From positions 2,852,001-2,916,000 of the forward strand of contig NZ_CP022986.1 of assembly GCF_002770595.1 (NCBI RefSeq): a stretch of 64,000 bases of DNA, read 5' to 3'. The notes beneath the pieces were generated by a model. That model did not search any database. It had not been told where the DNA came from and saw only the letters and a list, made by a program, of their open reading frames with translations. Source of the stretch: Chryseobacterium camelliae (GTDB lineage: Bacteria; Bacteroidota; Bacteroidia; Flavobacteriales; Weeksellaceae). Below are positions 20,474 through 29,582 of this stretch, one piece after another (positions within the stretch are counted from its first letter, which is position 1; each line of letters opens with the position of its first letter). The position numbers and the translations under genes are program-made.

Positions 20474-22648
20474 CTAAAATTTATAGGTAATGCTTCCTAA
20501 TGCATTGATCAGTGTTTGCGGGTTGGCGGTGGTGTATCCTATCCAGTAGTGCTGATTGGTAAAGTTGTCTACTTTTACTCCGATCCTGAATTTCTTAGCA
20601 TCGTAAAAAGCATTCGCGTTCAGCACGAAATATTTAGGCAGGGTAAAAGTTGATCCCGGCTCATTTAAAATTTTGTTACCGCTGGCATAATTTCCTCCGA
20701 TGCCGAATCCTAAACCTTTTAGGTTGCCTTCCAGGAACTGGTAACTGGCGTTGAAGTTGGCGAGCCATGGCGACCCTGCAGTATTCGGCCTTAAACCTAT
20801 CCTGTTTTGCTGGGCACTGTCCATTTCGGTAAATTTGGAATCGTTATAGCTGATTCCCCCGATTACGGAGAAGCCTTTGACAAGGTATGCATTCACCTCT
20901 AGCTCCACTCCCTTACTCGTCATTGCTCCTGCCTGGGTCTGTATGGCTCTTGCTCCTGCATAACCGAGTGTTAATAAAGTATTCTTTACATCGATATTAT
21001 AGTAGCTTACCGTGGCATTGATCCTTCCGTTGATCAGGTTGGTCTTTAATCCTCCTTCAAACTGGTTCGCTCTTTCCGGGGTTGACAATGCCGTATTTCC
21101 TGCCGCATCAGTCATGTAATACCCATTGCTCCTGAAGCTGTTCTGGTAGTTCCCGAAGACGGAGAACCTGTCCTTCACAATTTCATATACGATCCCGAAC
21201 TTCGGAGACCATGCTGATTGTTTGTATGGATCGGTATCCAGCGTACCGCTTTTTCCGCCTTTGAAATCATTGCTTTCATACCGAACAGAAGCCATAATAT
21301 TCAGTCCGGATAACGGAGTGAACACATTGGAAATATAACCGCTGTAGGTATTAAGGTCTCCTTTGATTGCGTAATCACTGACATTTCCGGACAGATAAAG
21401 GTTTCCAAGCGTCTGCCCGTTCATATTTGAATAATCACCACCTGATAATGGCACGATATCAAAGCTTCCGGATGCCGGGAAGATGAACATCTGGCGGTCG
21501 CGGGTCTGCATGAAGTCAAATCCGGCAACGGTCCTGTTTCTCATTTCACCAAAGGAATAGTCCAGGTTGAAGTTCTGCTGTACCTGGAAGAATTTTTTCT
21601 TACTGTCTACAGTGGACTGGTCAGCTCTTACGACATTCAGTGCTGCGGTTGCAGGATTCATCATGACAGAAAAATAAGGATTGAATCCGTCTGAATAACT
21701 GTATGCTGAACTTACAGCAGTGGTTGAACGGATATTTTTGTTGATCTGATAATTGATCTGGCCGAAGAGATTCCTCACTTTCGCTGTTGTATAGAGATCA
21801 TCTCCGGTATAGGATTGCTTATAGTCCAGGCCGGCTTTTTCAAGGTCTTTCATATTGTCAAATCCGGTAGTGGCTTTTGAAAGGTAAAAGAAAGACTGTT
21901 CAGGAGTCGCCCTGGTTTCAAACATTTCATATTCCAGATTGAAACTTAATTGATCATTAAGTTTGTATGTTAATGACGGGGTAAAGGCAAAATAGGAATT
22001 TTTAGCATCCGTCTTTTGAAACGTACCCTGATTGGTATATGCGGTATTCACCCTGAAAAGCAGTTTTTTATCATTGGTAAGCGGAGCGTTGAGATCAGCC
22101 TGCGCACGGTAATAGTTATAGCTTCCGCCGATCAGTGAAACATTTCCTCCGAAATGTTCATACGGTTTTTTAGTCACCCTGTTGACGAGTCCTCCGTACG
22201 AAGTTACGGTACTTCCGAAAAGAGTGGCGGAAGGGCCTTTAAGCACTTCAATCTTTTCGAGGTTAATGGCATCCATAGAAGTAGTCACCGGTGCTACCAG
22301 TCCGTTGCGCAAAGAATTGTTAGAGACAAACCCTCTCATGCTGTAATAAGCACCGCCATCACCGGCTCTGTTGGTGGCGCTCCACATGCGCTGTACTCCG
22401 GGCACATTGCGCAATGCGTCATCTGCGGTAAAAATAAGCTGGTTTTCCAGTACCGTTTTATCAATGGAAGAATAGACCTGAGGGTTTTCAATGGCCTTCA
22501 GGGGCATTTTATTGGTATATTCCGTATCTTTTTTGATGTAGGCATCAACAATCACTTCCTCTATATCATTTGCTTTCACAGTATCTTTAACCTGTGCTGC
22601 AACAACAACACCTGACAGCATTGCCACACTCAGTACCATCTTTTTCAT
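20474..22648 (-). CDS. TonB-dependent siderophore receptor 3
   Basis: A 724-residue outer membrane receptor: signal MKKMVLSVAMLSGVVVAAQ, the DIEEVIVDAYIKKDTEY region, plug with YSMRGFVSNNSLRNGL and LEKIEVLKGPSATLFGSTVTSYGG, NRVTKKP, and a barrel that closes with LGSITYKF. It is coupled to the 58-residue membrane protein gene by an ATGA overlap (22645-22648) and followed by receptor 2. Presumably imports a ferric siderophore different from that of receptor 2, since the two plugs and barrels differ. Confidence 0.93.
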   Translation of the reverse strand: MKKMVLSVAMLSGVVVAAQVKDTVKANDIEEVIVDAYIKKDTEYTNKMPLKAIENPQVYSSIDKTVLENQLIFTADDALRNVPGVQRMWSATNRAGDGGAYYSMRGFVSNNSLRNGLVAPVTTSMDAINLEKIEVLKGPSATLFGSTVTSYGGLVNRVTKKPYEHFGGNVSLIGGSYNYYRAQADLNAPLTNDKKLLFRVNTAYTNQGTFQKTDAKNSYFAFTPSLTYKLNDQLSFNLEYEMFETRATPEQSFFYLSKATTGFDNMKDLEKAGLDYKQSYTGDDLYTTAKVRNLFGQINYQINKNIRSTTAVSSAYSYSDGFNPYFSVMMNPATAALNVVRADQSTVDSKKKFFQVQQNFNLDYSFGEMRNRTVAGFDFMQTRDRQMFIFPASGSFDIVPLSGGDYSNMNGQTLGNLYLSGNVSDYAIKGDLNTYSGYISNVFTPLSGLNIMASVRYESNDFKGGKSGTLDTDPYKQSAWSPKFGIVYEIVKDRFSVFGNYQNSFRSNGYYMTDAAGNTALSTPERANQFEGGLKTNLINGRINATVSYYNIDVKNTLLTLGYAGARAIQTQAGAMTSKGVELEVNAYLVKGFSVIGGISYNDSKFTEMDSAQQNRIGLRPNTAGSPWLANFNASYQFLEGNLKGLGFGIGGNYASGNKILNEPGSTFTLPKYFVLNANAFYDAKKFRIGVKVDNFTNQHYWIGYTTANPQTLINALGSITYKF

Positions 22649-22821
22649 CGTATAGTATTTTTATAATAATGTTTAATAATCAAAAGTAAAGGGACGGAGA
22701 GCGACAGCCATCCGAGCAGATCCCAGATCCCGTCACCGTTCAATGCCGCAACCAGTCCGAAAACGGATAAGAGAGCCAGAAGGATGTGCATGCCCCAGAG
22801 TTTGAGAAATGTATTTTTCAT
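22645..22821 (-). CDS. 58-residue two-helix membrane protein of the iron operon
   Basis: A short gene fixed by ATGA overlaps on both sides (22818-22821 with PepSY 3 and 22645-22648 with receptor 3), which is strong evidence that it is translated. The product, MKNTFLKLWGMHILLALLSV..., has two predicted helices (about 10-27 and 33-50) joined by NGDGIWD and ends in a basic tail. It may be a small partner of the PepSY protein. The family is one often found next to PepSY/TonB receptor genes in Bacteroidetes, recalled and not searched. Confidence 0.82.
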   Translation of the reverse strand: MKNTFLKLWGMHILLALLSVFGLVAALNGDGIWDLLGWLSLSVPLLLIIKHYYKNTIR

Positions 22822-23951
22822 GCCTTGGTGTTTTTAGGAATCAGGATCTGTAACTGCTGTTTTTCAGCTTTTCTTCTGGCAATCCATAAATACAGCCCTG
22901 TAATAAGCACCAGAATGGTAAATACGTCGAATACCACCCAGATAATTTTAAGGCCTATCCCGCCGTAATTCCCGAAATGCAATGGCTCTGAGATGAATAA
23001 GGCATTGACATACCATGGCATATCCCTGGAATCAGTTACAGTACCCGTTGTAGCATCTATAAGGACCGGCTTCAGTAGTTTGGAGGTTAGCTCCGTATTT
23101 CCCCGCATGAACACCGCATAGTGATGTTTGCTGGTGAAATCCGTACCCGGAAATGCAATCACGGCTACATTCATATCCTTGATGGCTTTCTCAGCAGATC
23201 TTTTGGCATTATCCAGAGAACTGAGCTTTCCGGTAATAGGTTTCTGATTTTTGTACGGAGCCGTCATTTCTGCCAGCTGGCCCTGTTGCCACAATCCGAC
23301 GATAACATCAGAGAGGGTATTGATAACTCCTGTAAATCCTACCACAAGTATCCATGCGGTAATGGCAATTCCCAGAAGGTTATGGGTATCCAGCCATTTG
23401 AGCCTTTTAGACTTATTCTTGCGGACCATACCGAAATCATACTTCTTCATGATAGGGCCGTAGAGTACGATTCCTGAAACAATGGAAATCATAAACAGAA
23501 TGCCCATAATGCCTAGGAAAAGCTTTCCCGGAATGCCGAGGAACATATCCGTATGCAGTTTAAGAATAATATGCATGATTCCATCTGTCCTTGGAGCTCC
23601 CAGAATTTCTCCGGTATATTCGTTCAGCACCAGGTATTTACTTTTTTCATACGGTGCATCCGGCCTGTCTACAATATCGAAAATGACTTTGTTCTTTTCA
23701 TTTTCGTCCCAGAAAACATACCTTGCTTTCTCGCCGGGATATTTAGATTCCGCCATATGGGCGAGGGTATCCAGGCTCAATTTCGCATGGTTTTTTATTA
23801 CTGCTTCTTTATTTTCCTCCAGGAGATGTTCAATTTCTTCATGGAAAATCAACGGCAACCCTGTGATACAGAGGTACAGCAGAAAAACGGTACAGATGAG
23901 GCTTGTCCATTTATGCCAATTAAACCAGCGCTTAGCCGCTTTCAGTTTCAT
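22818..23951 (-). CDS. PepSY-associated transmembrane protein 3
   Basis: A 377-residue inner membrane PepSY_TM protein, more distant from the other two: N-terminus WFNWHKWTSLICTVFLLYLCITGLPLIFHEEIE, a periplasmic PepSY-like domain with AESKYPGEKARYVFWDE, central helices around GIPGKLFLGIMGILFMISIVSG and KRLKWLDTHNLLGI, and a last helix LKIIWVVFDVFTILVLITGLYLW. It is the first gene of the iron operon PepSY3-58aa-receptor3-receptor2 and is preceded by a promoter with a Fur-like dyad. Confidence 0.88.
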   Translation of the reverse strand: MKLKAAKRWFNWHKWTSLICTVFLLYLCITGLPLIFHEEIEHLLEENKEAVIKNHAKLSLDTLAHMAESKYPGEKARYVFWDENEKNKVIFDIVDRPDAPYEKSKYLVLNEYTGEILGAPRTDGIMHIILKLHTDMFLGIPGKLFLGIMGILFMISIVSGIVLYGPIMKKYDFGMVRKNKSKRLKWLDTHNLLGIAITAWILVVGFTGVINTLSDVIVGLWQQGQLAEMTAPYKNQKPITGKLSSLDNAKRSAEKAIKDMNVAVIAFPGTDFTSKHHYAVFMRGNTELTSKLLKPVLIDATTGTVTDSRDMPWYVNALFISEPLHFGNYGGIGLKIIWVVFDVFTILVLITGLYLWIARRKAEKQQLQILIPKNTKA

Positions 23952-23968
23952 GAACCAACAATTTTTTG

Positions 23969-23976
23969 CAAATATA
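23969..23976 (-). promoter_or_regulatory. -7 box of the iron uptake operon
   Basis: Minus-strand TATATTTG matches TAnnTTTG perfectly, 17 nt upstream of the PepSY 3 ATG. The dyad at 23977-23999 occupies the region directly upstream. Confidence 0.65.
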
Positions 23977-23999
23977 TTATTTTTAACTGTTCTAAATAA
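23977..23999 (-). promoter_or_regulatory. Candidate Fur-type operator
   Basis: Imperfect inverted repeat of 11 + 1 + 11 bp (TTATTTAGAAC on one side and GTTAAAAATAA on the other) with 9 of 11 pairs matching, lying between the -33 and -7 positions of the iron operon promoter. AT-rich dyads of this length in this position are typical of Fur boxes, and the genes downstream fit iron control. The flavobacterial Fur consensus was not available to compare. Confidence 0.4.
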
Positions 24000-24044
24000 A
24001 TAAAATACTTGATATTTGTCATAGGATGTTATCCTGTGGATAAC

Positions 24045-24078
24045 AAAAAACCGCTCTAGCCTTTGCTGGAGCGGTTTT
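24045..24078 (-). terminator. Intrinsic terminator after secA
   Basis: Stem of about 10 bp (CCGCTCTAGC at 24051-24060 with GCTGGAGCGG at 24065-24074; one wobble) followed on the minus strand by six T. It starts about 20 nt after the secA stop. Confidence 0.85.
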
Positions 24079-24097
24079 ATATTGTTAAAATAATTTC

Positions 24098-27000
24098 TTA
24101 TGCCGGGATTTCTCCTTTGTATAAGAATGAAATGATCTCTTTGTTCATCTTGTCGATCATATCACTGAACAGGTGGAAAGATTCCTGTTTGTAGATGACC
24201 AACGGATCTTTCTGCTCGTAAACGGCTCCCTGTGATGATCTTCTCAGGTCATCCATTTCACGCAGGTGAAGCTTCCAGTTTTCATCAATGATCGATAAGG
24301 TAATATTCTTTTCAAAATCATTGATCAGGCTGTCGCAATGTGTTTCATACGCCTCTTTGAGATCGGTTACGATGGTAAGCGTCTTATGGCCGTCTGTAAA
24401 TGGAACCTGGATCATTTTAAACATGGCTCCCTGGTTCTGGTATACATTCTCAATAATCGGGAATGATTTTTCTTTCAGAAGGTTAAGCTTCATCTGGTAA
24501 TCTTCCTGGGCAGCCTTAAATACGATTTCAGTCAGGTCTTTGACATTTTTGTTGCCGAAATCATTTTCTGAAACCGGAGATTCCATTGTGAAGTTCTTGA
24601 TGATCTCAAATTCGAAATCCTTATAGTTTCCGGATGCTTTTCCTTTGGCTACGATGGAGTTGGCCACGTCAAAGATCATATTGGTAATGTCATACTTCAG
24701 GTGATCCCCGAATAATGCATTCTTTCTTCTCTTATAGATCACGTCACGCTGCTTGTTCATTACGTCATCATATTCAAGCAGCCTTTTCCTGATCCCGAAG
24801 TTGTTTTCCTCTACTTTTTTCTGGGCTCTCTCAATAGACTTGGTAATCATGGAATGCTGAATAACTTCGCCTTCCTTGTGACCCATCCTGTCCATCATCT
24901 TGGCAATACGCTCGGAGCCGAATAAACGCATCAGGTTATCTTCAAGGGATACATAGAACTGAGAGCTTCCCGGGTCTCCCTGACGGCCGGCCCTACCTCT
25001 CAACTGTCTGTCCACACGTCTGGAATCATGTCGCTCCGTACCGATGATGGCAAGACCACCTGCTTCTTTTACTTCTTTGGACAGTTTGATATCCGTACCA
25101 CGTCCTGCCATGTTGGTGGCAATGGTTACCACACCCGGCTGTCCTGCTCCGGCAACGATTTCCGCTTCCTTCTTGTGAAGTTTCGCGTTCAGTACCTGGT
25201 GCGGGATTTTTCTCAGCTGAAGCGCTTTAGACAGTAACTGGGAAATTTCTACGGATGTAGTTCCTACCAGCACCGGTCTCCTGGCTTCGGTAAGCTTTTC
25301 AATTTCTTCAATGACAGCATTGTATTTTTCACGGTTGGTTTTGAAAACCAGGTCCTGCTTGTCATTTCTCTGGATCGGACGGTTGGTCGGGATCACCACG
25401 ACATCCAGTTTATAGATTTCCCAAAGTTCGCCGGCTTCCGTTTCAGCCGTACCGGTCATCCCCGCAAGCTTGTTGTACATACGGAAATAGTTCTGCAGGG
25501 TAACGGTGGCAAAAGTCTGGGTTGCTGCTTCGATTTTTACGTTTTCCTTAGCCTCGATCGCCTGGTGAAGACCGTCTGAATACCGTCTTCCTTCCATGAT
25601 ACGTCCCGTCTGCTCATCTACGATCTTTACCTCGCCGTCAATCACCACATACTCGTCATCTTTTTCAAACAGGGTATAGGCTTTAAGCAGCTGGCTCATA
25701 GTATGAACCCTTTCGGACTTCTCCGCAAATTCTGAAAACAGTTTTTCCTTTGCTTCAAATTCCTCTTCTTTAGACAGGTTTCTCGCTTCTACTTCAGCGA
25801 TTTCAGTGCCGATATCAGGAAGGACGAAGAAGTTCGGATCCGAATTCCCCTGGGACATATATTCCACCCCCTTATCGGTGAGGTCTACCTGATTGTTCTT
25901 TTCTTCGATCACGAAGTAAAGGTCTTTATCTACAATCGGCATATCCCGGTTATTGTCCTGCATGTATTGTGCTTCCACTTTCTGAAGCAATGCACGGTTC
26001 CCGCTCTCAGACAGGAATTTAATCAGCTGTCTGTTTTTAGGAAGCCCTCTGTAGGCCTGAAGAAGCTTGAATCCTCCTTCTTTGGTGTTCCCGGCTGCGA
26101 TCAGTTTTTTCGCCTCGTTGAAAATTGCAGAAACGGTTTTTTTCTGTACCTCAACGATGCGGTCGATGGACGGTTTCAGCACATCGAATTCCTGACGGTC
26201 ACCCTGAGGTACCGGCCCGGAAATAATCAGCGGCGTCCTGGCATCATCTACCAGCACGGAGTCCACCTCATCCACAATGGCGAAATTAAGATCTCTCTGT
26301 ACCAGCTCTGAAGGTGAGGTCACCATATTGTCTCTCAGGTAATCGAAACCGAATTCATTATTCGTTCCGTAGGTAATATCTGAGTTATACGCTTTTCTTC
26401 TTCCGTCAGAGTTAGGCTGGTGGTTGTCGATACAGTCGATCGACAGTCCGTGGAACTGGTACAACGGGCCCATCCAGGCCGAGTCCCTTCTCGCAAGATA
26501 GTCGTTAACGGTTACCACATGTACCCCTCTTCCCGGAAGTGAATTTAAATAGATAGGCAGTGTTCCCACTAAGGTTTTACCCTCACCGGTTGCCATCTCG
26601 GCAATTTTACCGCTGTGAAGGATGACCCCGCCGATGAACTGTACGTCGTAATGTACCATATCCCACACTACGGCAGTTCCTGCAGCATCCCATGAGTTTT
26701 TCCAGATGGCTGTATCACCCTGGATTTCTACAAAGTCTTTTCCTGCACCGGCCAGTTGTCTGTCCCAGTCGGTAGCCGTTACACGGATTTCTCCGTTCTG
26801 GGCCCATCTCCGGGCAGTTTCCTTGATCAGCGCAAAGGCTTCAGGAAGGATCTGTCCAAGGACTTTCTCCTCAAGTTCGTAAGATTCTTTTTTCAGGACC
26901 TCGATTCTGGAAAACAGAGCTTCCTTTTCATCAACATTGGTCGAATTTTTAATCTGCTCTTTAATTTGTTCTATCTGTGCTGTGACTTTACTGCTTGCAG

Positions 27001-27172
27001 ACTGTATCATCTCCTTAAATTCAGCAGTTTTTTGTCTCAATCCGTCATCAGATAATTCCTGGATGCCGGGTTCTGCAGCTTTGATTTTTGTTACAACTTT
27101 TTTTACTTCTTTTAGGTCCTGCGCTTTCTTGTCTCCCAAAAACCCTTTAAGAACTTTGTTTAAAAAACTCAT
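24098..27172 (-). CDS. secA: Preprotein translocase ATPase SecA
   Basis: A 1024-residue motor that drives proteins through SecYEG. Visible are the Walker A region [14 protein letters not shown] near residues 190-205, [13 protein letters not shown], the DEAD-type [21 protein letters not shown] around 300-320, the [13 protein letters not shown] motor 2 start, [15 protein letters not shown] and the final [12 protein letters not shown] and helical scaffold. It is about 120 residues longer than E. coli SecA, with the extra length mainly after NBD1, as is usual in Bacteroidetes. The C-terminal zinc-binding SEC-C motif is absent; the protein ends LYKGEIPA. Monocistronic with its own terminator. Confidence 0.98.
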   Translation of the reverse strand: MSFLNKVLKGFLGDKKAQDLKEVKKVVTKIKAAEPGIQELSDDGLRQKTAEFKEMIQSASSKVTAQIEQIKEQIKNSTNVDEKEALFSRIEVLKKESYELEEKVLGQILPEAFALIKETARRWAQNGEIRVTATDWDRQLAGAGKDFVEIQGDTAIWKNSWDAAGTAVVWDMVHYDVQFIGGVILHSGKIAEMATGEGKTLVGTLPIYLNSLPGRGVHVVTVNDYLARRDSAWMGPLYQFHGLSIDCIDNHQPNSDGRRKAYNSDITYGTNNEFGFDYLRDNMVTSPSELVQRDLNFAIVDEVDSVLVDDARTPLIISGPVPQGDRQEFDVLKPSIDRIVEVQKKTVSAIFNEAKKLIAAGNTKEGGFKLLQAYRGLPKNRQLIKFLSESGNRALLQKVEAQYMQDNNRDMPIVDKDLYFVIEEKNNQVDLTDKGVEYMSQGNSDPNFFVLPDIGTEIAEVEARNLSKEEEFEAKEKLFSEFAEKSERVHTMSQLLKAYTLFEKDDEYVVIDGEVKIVDEQTGRIMEGRRYSDGLHQAIEAKENVKIEAATQTFATVTLQNYFRMYNKLAGMTGTAETEAGELWEIYKLDVVVIPTNRPIQRNDKQDLVFKTNREKYNAVIEEIEKLTEARRPVLVGTTSVEISQLLSKALQLRKIPHQVLNAKLHKKEAEIVAGAGQPGVVTIATNMAGRGTDIKLSKEVKEAGGLAIIGTERHDSRRVDRQLRGRAGRQGDPGSSQFYVSLEDNLMRLFGSERIAKMMDRMGHKEGEVIQHSMITKSIERAQKKVEENNFGIRKRLLEYDDVMNKQRDVIYKRRKNALFGDHLKYDITNMIFDVANSIVAKGKASGNYKDFEFEIIKNFTMESPVSENDFGNKNVKDLTEIVFKAAQEDYQMKLNLLKEKSFPIIENVYQNQGAMFKMIQVPFTDGHKTLTIVTDLKEAYETHCDSLINDFEKNITLSIIDENWKLHLREMDDLRRSSQGAVYEQKDPLVIYKQESFHLFSDMIDKMNKEIISFLYKGEIPA

Positions 27173-27291
27173 AAATTTTTACTTTATGCCTAAAGTGATA
27201 TGCTTTAAGCGTTTTAACAACACGCCTATCGTGTAAATTGATGTATGAAATGGCAAAGCTCCAGGCAGGATGCCTAAAGCCTGTTCAATGC

Positions 27292-27513
27292 TTAATATTC
27301 GTCTTCGTTCCAAAGGAAGTCCTCATCGGTAGGATAATCACTCCATACCTCTTCAATAGACTCATAAATCTCTCCTTCATCTTCAATGGCCTGAAGATTT
27401 TCTACCACTTCCATAGGGGCACCTGTTCTGATCGCATAATCAATAAGCTCCGCTTTCGTCATCGGCCACGGTGCGTCACTTAAATATGAGGCTAATTCTA
27501 ATGTCCAGTACAT
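27292..27513 (-). CDS. DUF2795 family small protein
   Basis: A 73-residue acidic protein, MYWTLELASYLSDAPWPMTK..., with the DUF2795 core WPMTKAELIDYAIRTGAPMEVVENLQAI. The fold is a short helical bundle; in other bacteria related proteins are DNA- or nucleic-acid-associated, but no function is established for this one. Its promoter has an exact -7 box at 27530-27537, giving a leader of about 10-12 nt. Confidence 0.9.
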   Translation of the reverse strand: MYWTLELASYLSDAPWPMTKAELIDYAIRTGAPMEVVENLQAIEDEGEIYESIEEVWSDYPTDEDFLWNEDEY

Positions 27514-27529
27514 AATTTTTTAATTTTTG

Positions 27530-27537
27530 CAAAAGTA
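27530..27537 (-). promoter_or_regulatory. -7 box of the DUF2795 gene
   Basis: Minus-strand TACTTTTG, exact match to TAnnTTTG, 16 nt upstream of the ATG at 27513. No clear -33 TTTG. Confidence 0.6.
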
Positions 27538-27651
27538 TAAAAATAGGTTATATAATAAGATTTTTTATAACTGATTTTCAATTCTTTTTGTTAATTTTTA
27601 TTATTGTTGAACGCATACCATGACAAAGCATGATGTGCAGGTCATTTGGTG

Positions 27652-28674
27652 TCATTTTCTCAAAAACCATTCCACAAATTTTTTTATGCCATTTTGGAAG
27701 TCGGTGTCTGGTTTGTAGCCGATTAAGGCTTTTGCTTTGCTGATGTCGGCATTGGTTTTCTGCACATCTCCGGGCTGCATGGGAAGCATCTTTTTCCGTG
27801 CCTTTTTCCCCAGCCTGTCCTCAATGGCAGACAGCATTTCAGACAGCGAAATCACCTGGCTTTCACCAAGGTTCAGGACTTCATATACCCCGGAATGGTT
27901 TTCCAAATATCTGACAGACTTTACAATCCCGTCAATAATGTCATCAATATAGGTATAGTCCCTTGCCGTGGTACCGTCACCGTAAAACGGGATTTCCTGA
28001 TCTTCGGAAATCAGCCGGGTAAACTTGTGAATGGCCAGATCGGGCCTTTGACGGGGGCCGTAAACCGTAAAAAACCTCAGCTGGATCATGTCCATGCCGT
28101 ACAGCTGATGATAGACGTGCCCCAGAACTTCCCCGCATTTTTTGGTGGCAGCATACGGTGAAATGGGATGGTCTACAGGATCGGTTTCCGAAAAAGGAAT
28201 CTTTTCATTGTTTCCGTAAACGCTTGACGATGAGGCGCAGAGAAATTTTGTAATATCGAATGCTCTGCACAATTCCCAGAGATTCATGGTACCGCGGATG
28301 TTTACTTCTTCATATTCCAGCGGTCTTTCAATAGAGGGGCGTACTCCTGCTAGCGCTGCCAAATGGATGACAAGGTCAATGCGGTGTTTTCTGAAGATGT
28401 TTTCCAGGCCGGATTTATCCCTGATATCCTGGTGGTATAATACATACCGGTCTGATTCTGTGGCTGAAATGAGGTTCCGGATGTCTTCCTCCTTATTCTT
28501 ATATTCAAAAGCCGGATTCTGGCCAACCGATTCAAGCGTATTGTTAATTTTAACCCTATAGTCGTAAAAATCATCAAAGCTGTCAATGTTAATGACAGAA
28601 TGTCCGTTTTTCAATAACTGCTCTGTCAAGTGAGAACCAATAAACCCGCTTCCTCCGGTAACAAGATAAACCAT
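27652..28674 (-). CDS. NAD-dependent epimerase (UDP-glucuronate 4-epimerase-like)
   Basis: An extended short-chain dehydrogenase of 340 residues: NAD-binding TGGSGFIGSHL at the N-terminus, the DFYDYRVKINN segment typical of UDP-glucuronate 4-epimerases, HLAALAGVRPSI, the catalytic S-S-S-V-Y-G then Y-x-x-x-K (SPYAATKK), and RFFTVYGPRQRPD. It likely interconverts UDP-glucuronate and UDP-galacturonate for surface polysaccharide. A GTG 18 nt further upstream (28692) is open, but the -7 box at 28694-28701 would put the RNA start downstream of it, so the ATG at 28674 is chosen. Confidence 0.88.
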   Translation of the reverse strand: MVYLVTGGSGFIGSHLTEQLLKNGHSVINIDSFDDFYDYRVKINNTLESVGQNPAFEYKNKEEDIRNLISATESDRYVLYHQDIRDKSGLENIFRKHRIDLVIHLAALAGVRPSIERPLEYEEVNIRGTMNLWELCRAFDITKFLCASSSSVYGNNEKIPFSETDPVDHPISPYAATKKCGEVLGHVYHQLYGMDMIQLRFFTVYGPRQRPDLAIHKFTRLISEDQEIPFYGDGTTARDYTYIDDIIDGIVKSVRYLENHSGVYEVLNLGESQVISLSEMLSAIEDRLGKKARKKMLPMQPGDVQKTNADISKAKALIGYKPDTDFQNGIKKFVEWFLRK

Positions 28675-28693
28675 CCGTGATTTTTTTATCACA

Positions 28694-28701
28694 CAAAAGT
28701 A
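28694..28701 (-). promoter_or_regulatory. -7 box of the epimerase gene
   Basis: Minus-strand TACTTTTG, back to back with the plus-strand box at 28709-28716. Only 7 nt separate the two divergent -7 boxes, so their polymerase footprints overlap and the two promoters probably compete. Confidence 0.6.
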
Positions 28702-28708
28702 TAAAATT

Positions 28709-28716
28709 TACTTTTG
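28709..28716 (+). promoter_or_regulatory. -7 box of the DUF2797 gene
   Basis: Plus-strand TACTTTTG, exact TAnnTTTG. RNA would start near 28721-28723, a few nt before the first ATG at 28726 and about 37 nt before the ATG at 28759. Confidence 0.6.
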
Positions 28717-28758
28717 AAAATATAAATGATTACTTTTACTTCCAAAAGGAGTACATAT

Positions 28759-29559
28759 ATGATGCAGTTTCAGGGACAAATTTTAAAAATGGCCACCTAC
28801 AACGACCGGCCTGTGCAATATTACCTTAACCTTTCCGGGGATCTGATCCACATGAACGAGCTGTTCGGAAAAGAACTGACCATAAAGCACACTGGATATG
28901 AGTGTGTGCACTGCGGCGAGGACAAGCCGGTATACAGGATGGGATTCTGCAAAAACTGCTTCTTCGAAAGTCCGTATGCCAGTGATACCATTATCCGTCC
29001 CGAGCTTTCAAAAGCCCACCTGGGTATTGCCGAGCGTGACCTGGATATTGAAAAAGAAATACAGCTTCAGCCTCATACCGTTTACCTGGCCTATACGGGA
29101 GAAGTGAAGGTTGGGGTAACGAGAAATACGCAAATTCCTACGCGATGGATCGATCAGGGCGCAACATTTGCTCTTCCCATAGCGCGAACTGAGAACCGCT
29201 ATGAAGCCGGAATGATAGAAGTGGCTTTAAAACAGCATGTGCCGGACAAAACGAGCTGGAAAAAAATGCTCCAGGATGATTTCGAAGGGGAAGTGGACCT
29301 GGCCGATTTCCAGCAGAAGATCAGGCAGTATTTTCCGGATGATTTCCAGAAATTTTACAGTGAAGGGGAAGAGGTATGGATGATAGATTATCCTTTTGAA
29401 AAACCTGAAAAGGTAACCTCATTCACGCTGGACAAAAAACCTGAATATACAGGACGGCTTACCGGAATCAAAGGGCAGTACCTCAGTTTCGAAGGTGGTG
29501 ACTTCATCAATATCAGGGGCCACGAAGGCTACAGGGTGGAGCTCACTATTAAAGACTGA
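28759..29559 (+). CDS. DUF2797 family protein with zinc-finger-like motifs
   Basis: About 266 residues from the second in-frame ATG pair (28759/28762), where the family N-terminus MQFQGQILKM begins; an ATG at 28726 would add 11 unconserved residues. Four cysteines in CVHCGEDKP and CKNCFF form a probable zinc-binding site, and TVYLAYTGEVKVGVTRNTQIPTRWIDQGA resembles the GIY-YIG-like nuclease fold described for DUF2797. Function not established. It is followed by the AsmA-like gene with a 23-nt gap and may be cotranscribed. Confidence 0.85.
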   Translation: MMQFQGQILKMATYNDRPVQYYLNLSGDLIHMNELFGKELTIKHTGYECVHCGEDKPVYRMGFCKNCFFESPYASDTIIRPELSKAHLGIAERDLDIEKEIQLQPHTVYLAYTGEVKVGVTRNTQIPTRWIDQGATFALPIARTENRYEAGMIEVALKQHVPDKTSWKKMLQDDFEGEVDLADFQQKIRQYFPDDFQKFYSEGEEVWMIDYPFEKPEKVTSFTLDKKPEYTGRLTGIKGQYLSFEGGDFINIRGHEGYRVELTIKD

Positions 29560-29582
29560 TTGTATTAATACCGATAATAATT

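Noticed and set aside
28675..28692. GTG start of the epimerase
   Set aside because: A -7 box immediately upstream would start the RNA downstream of it.
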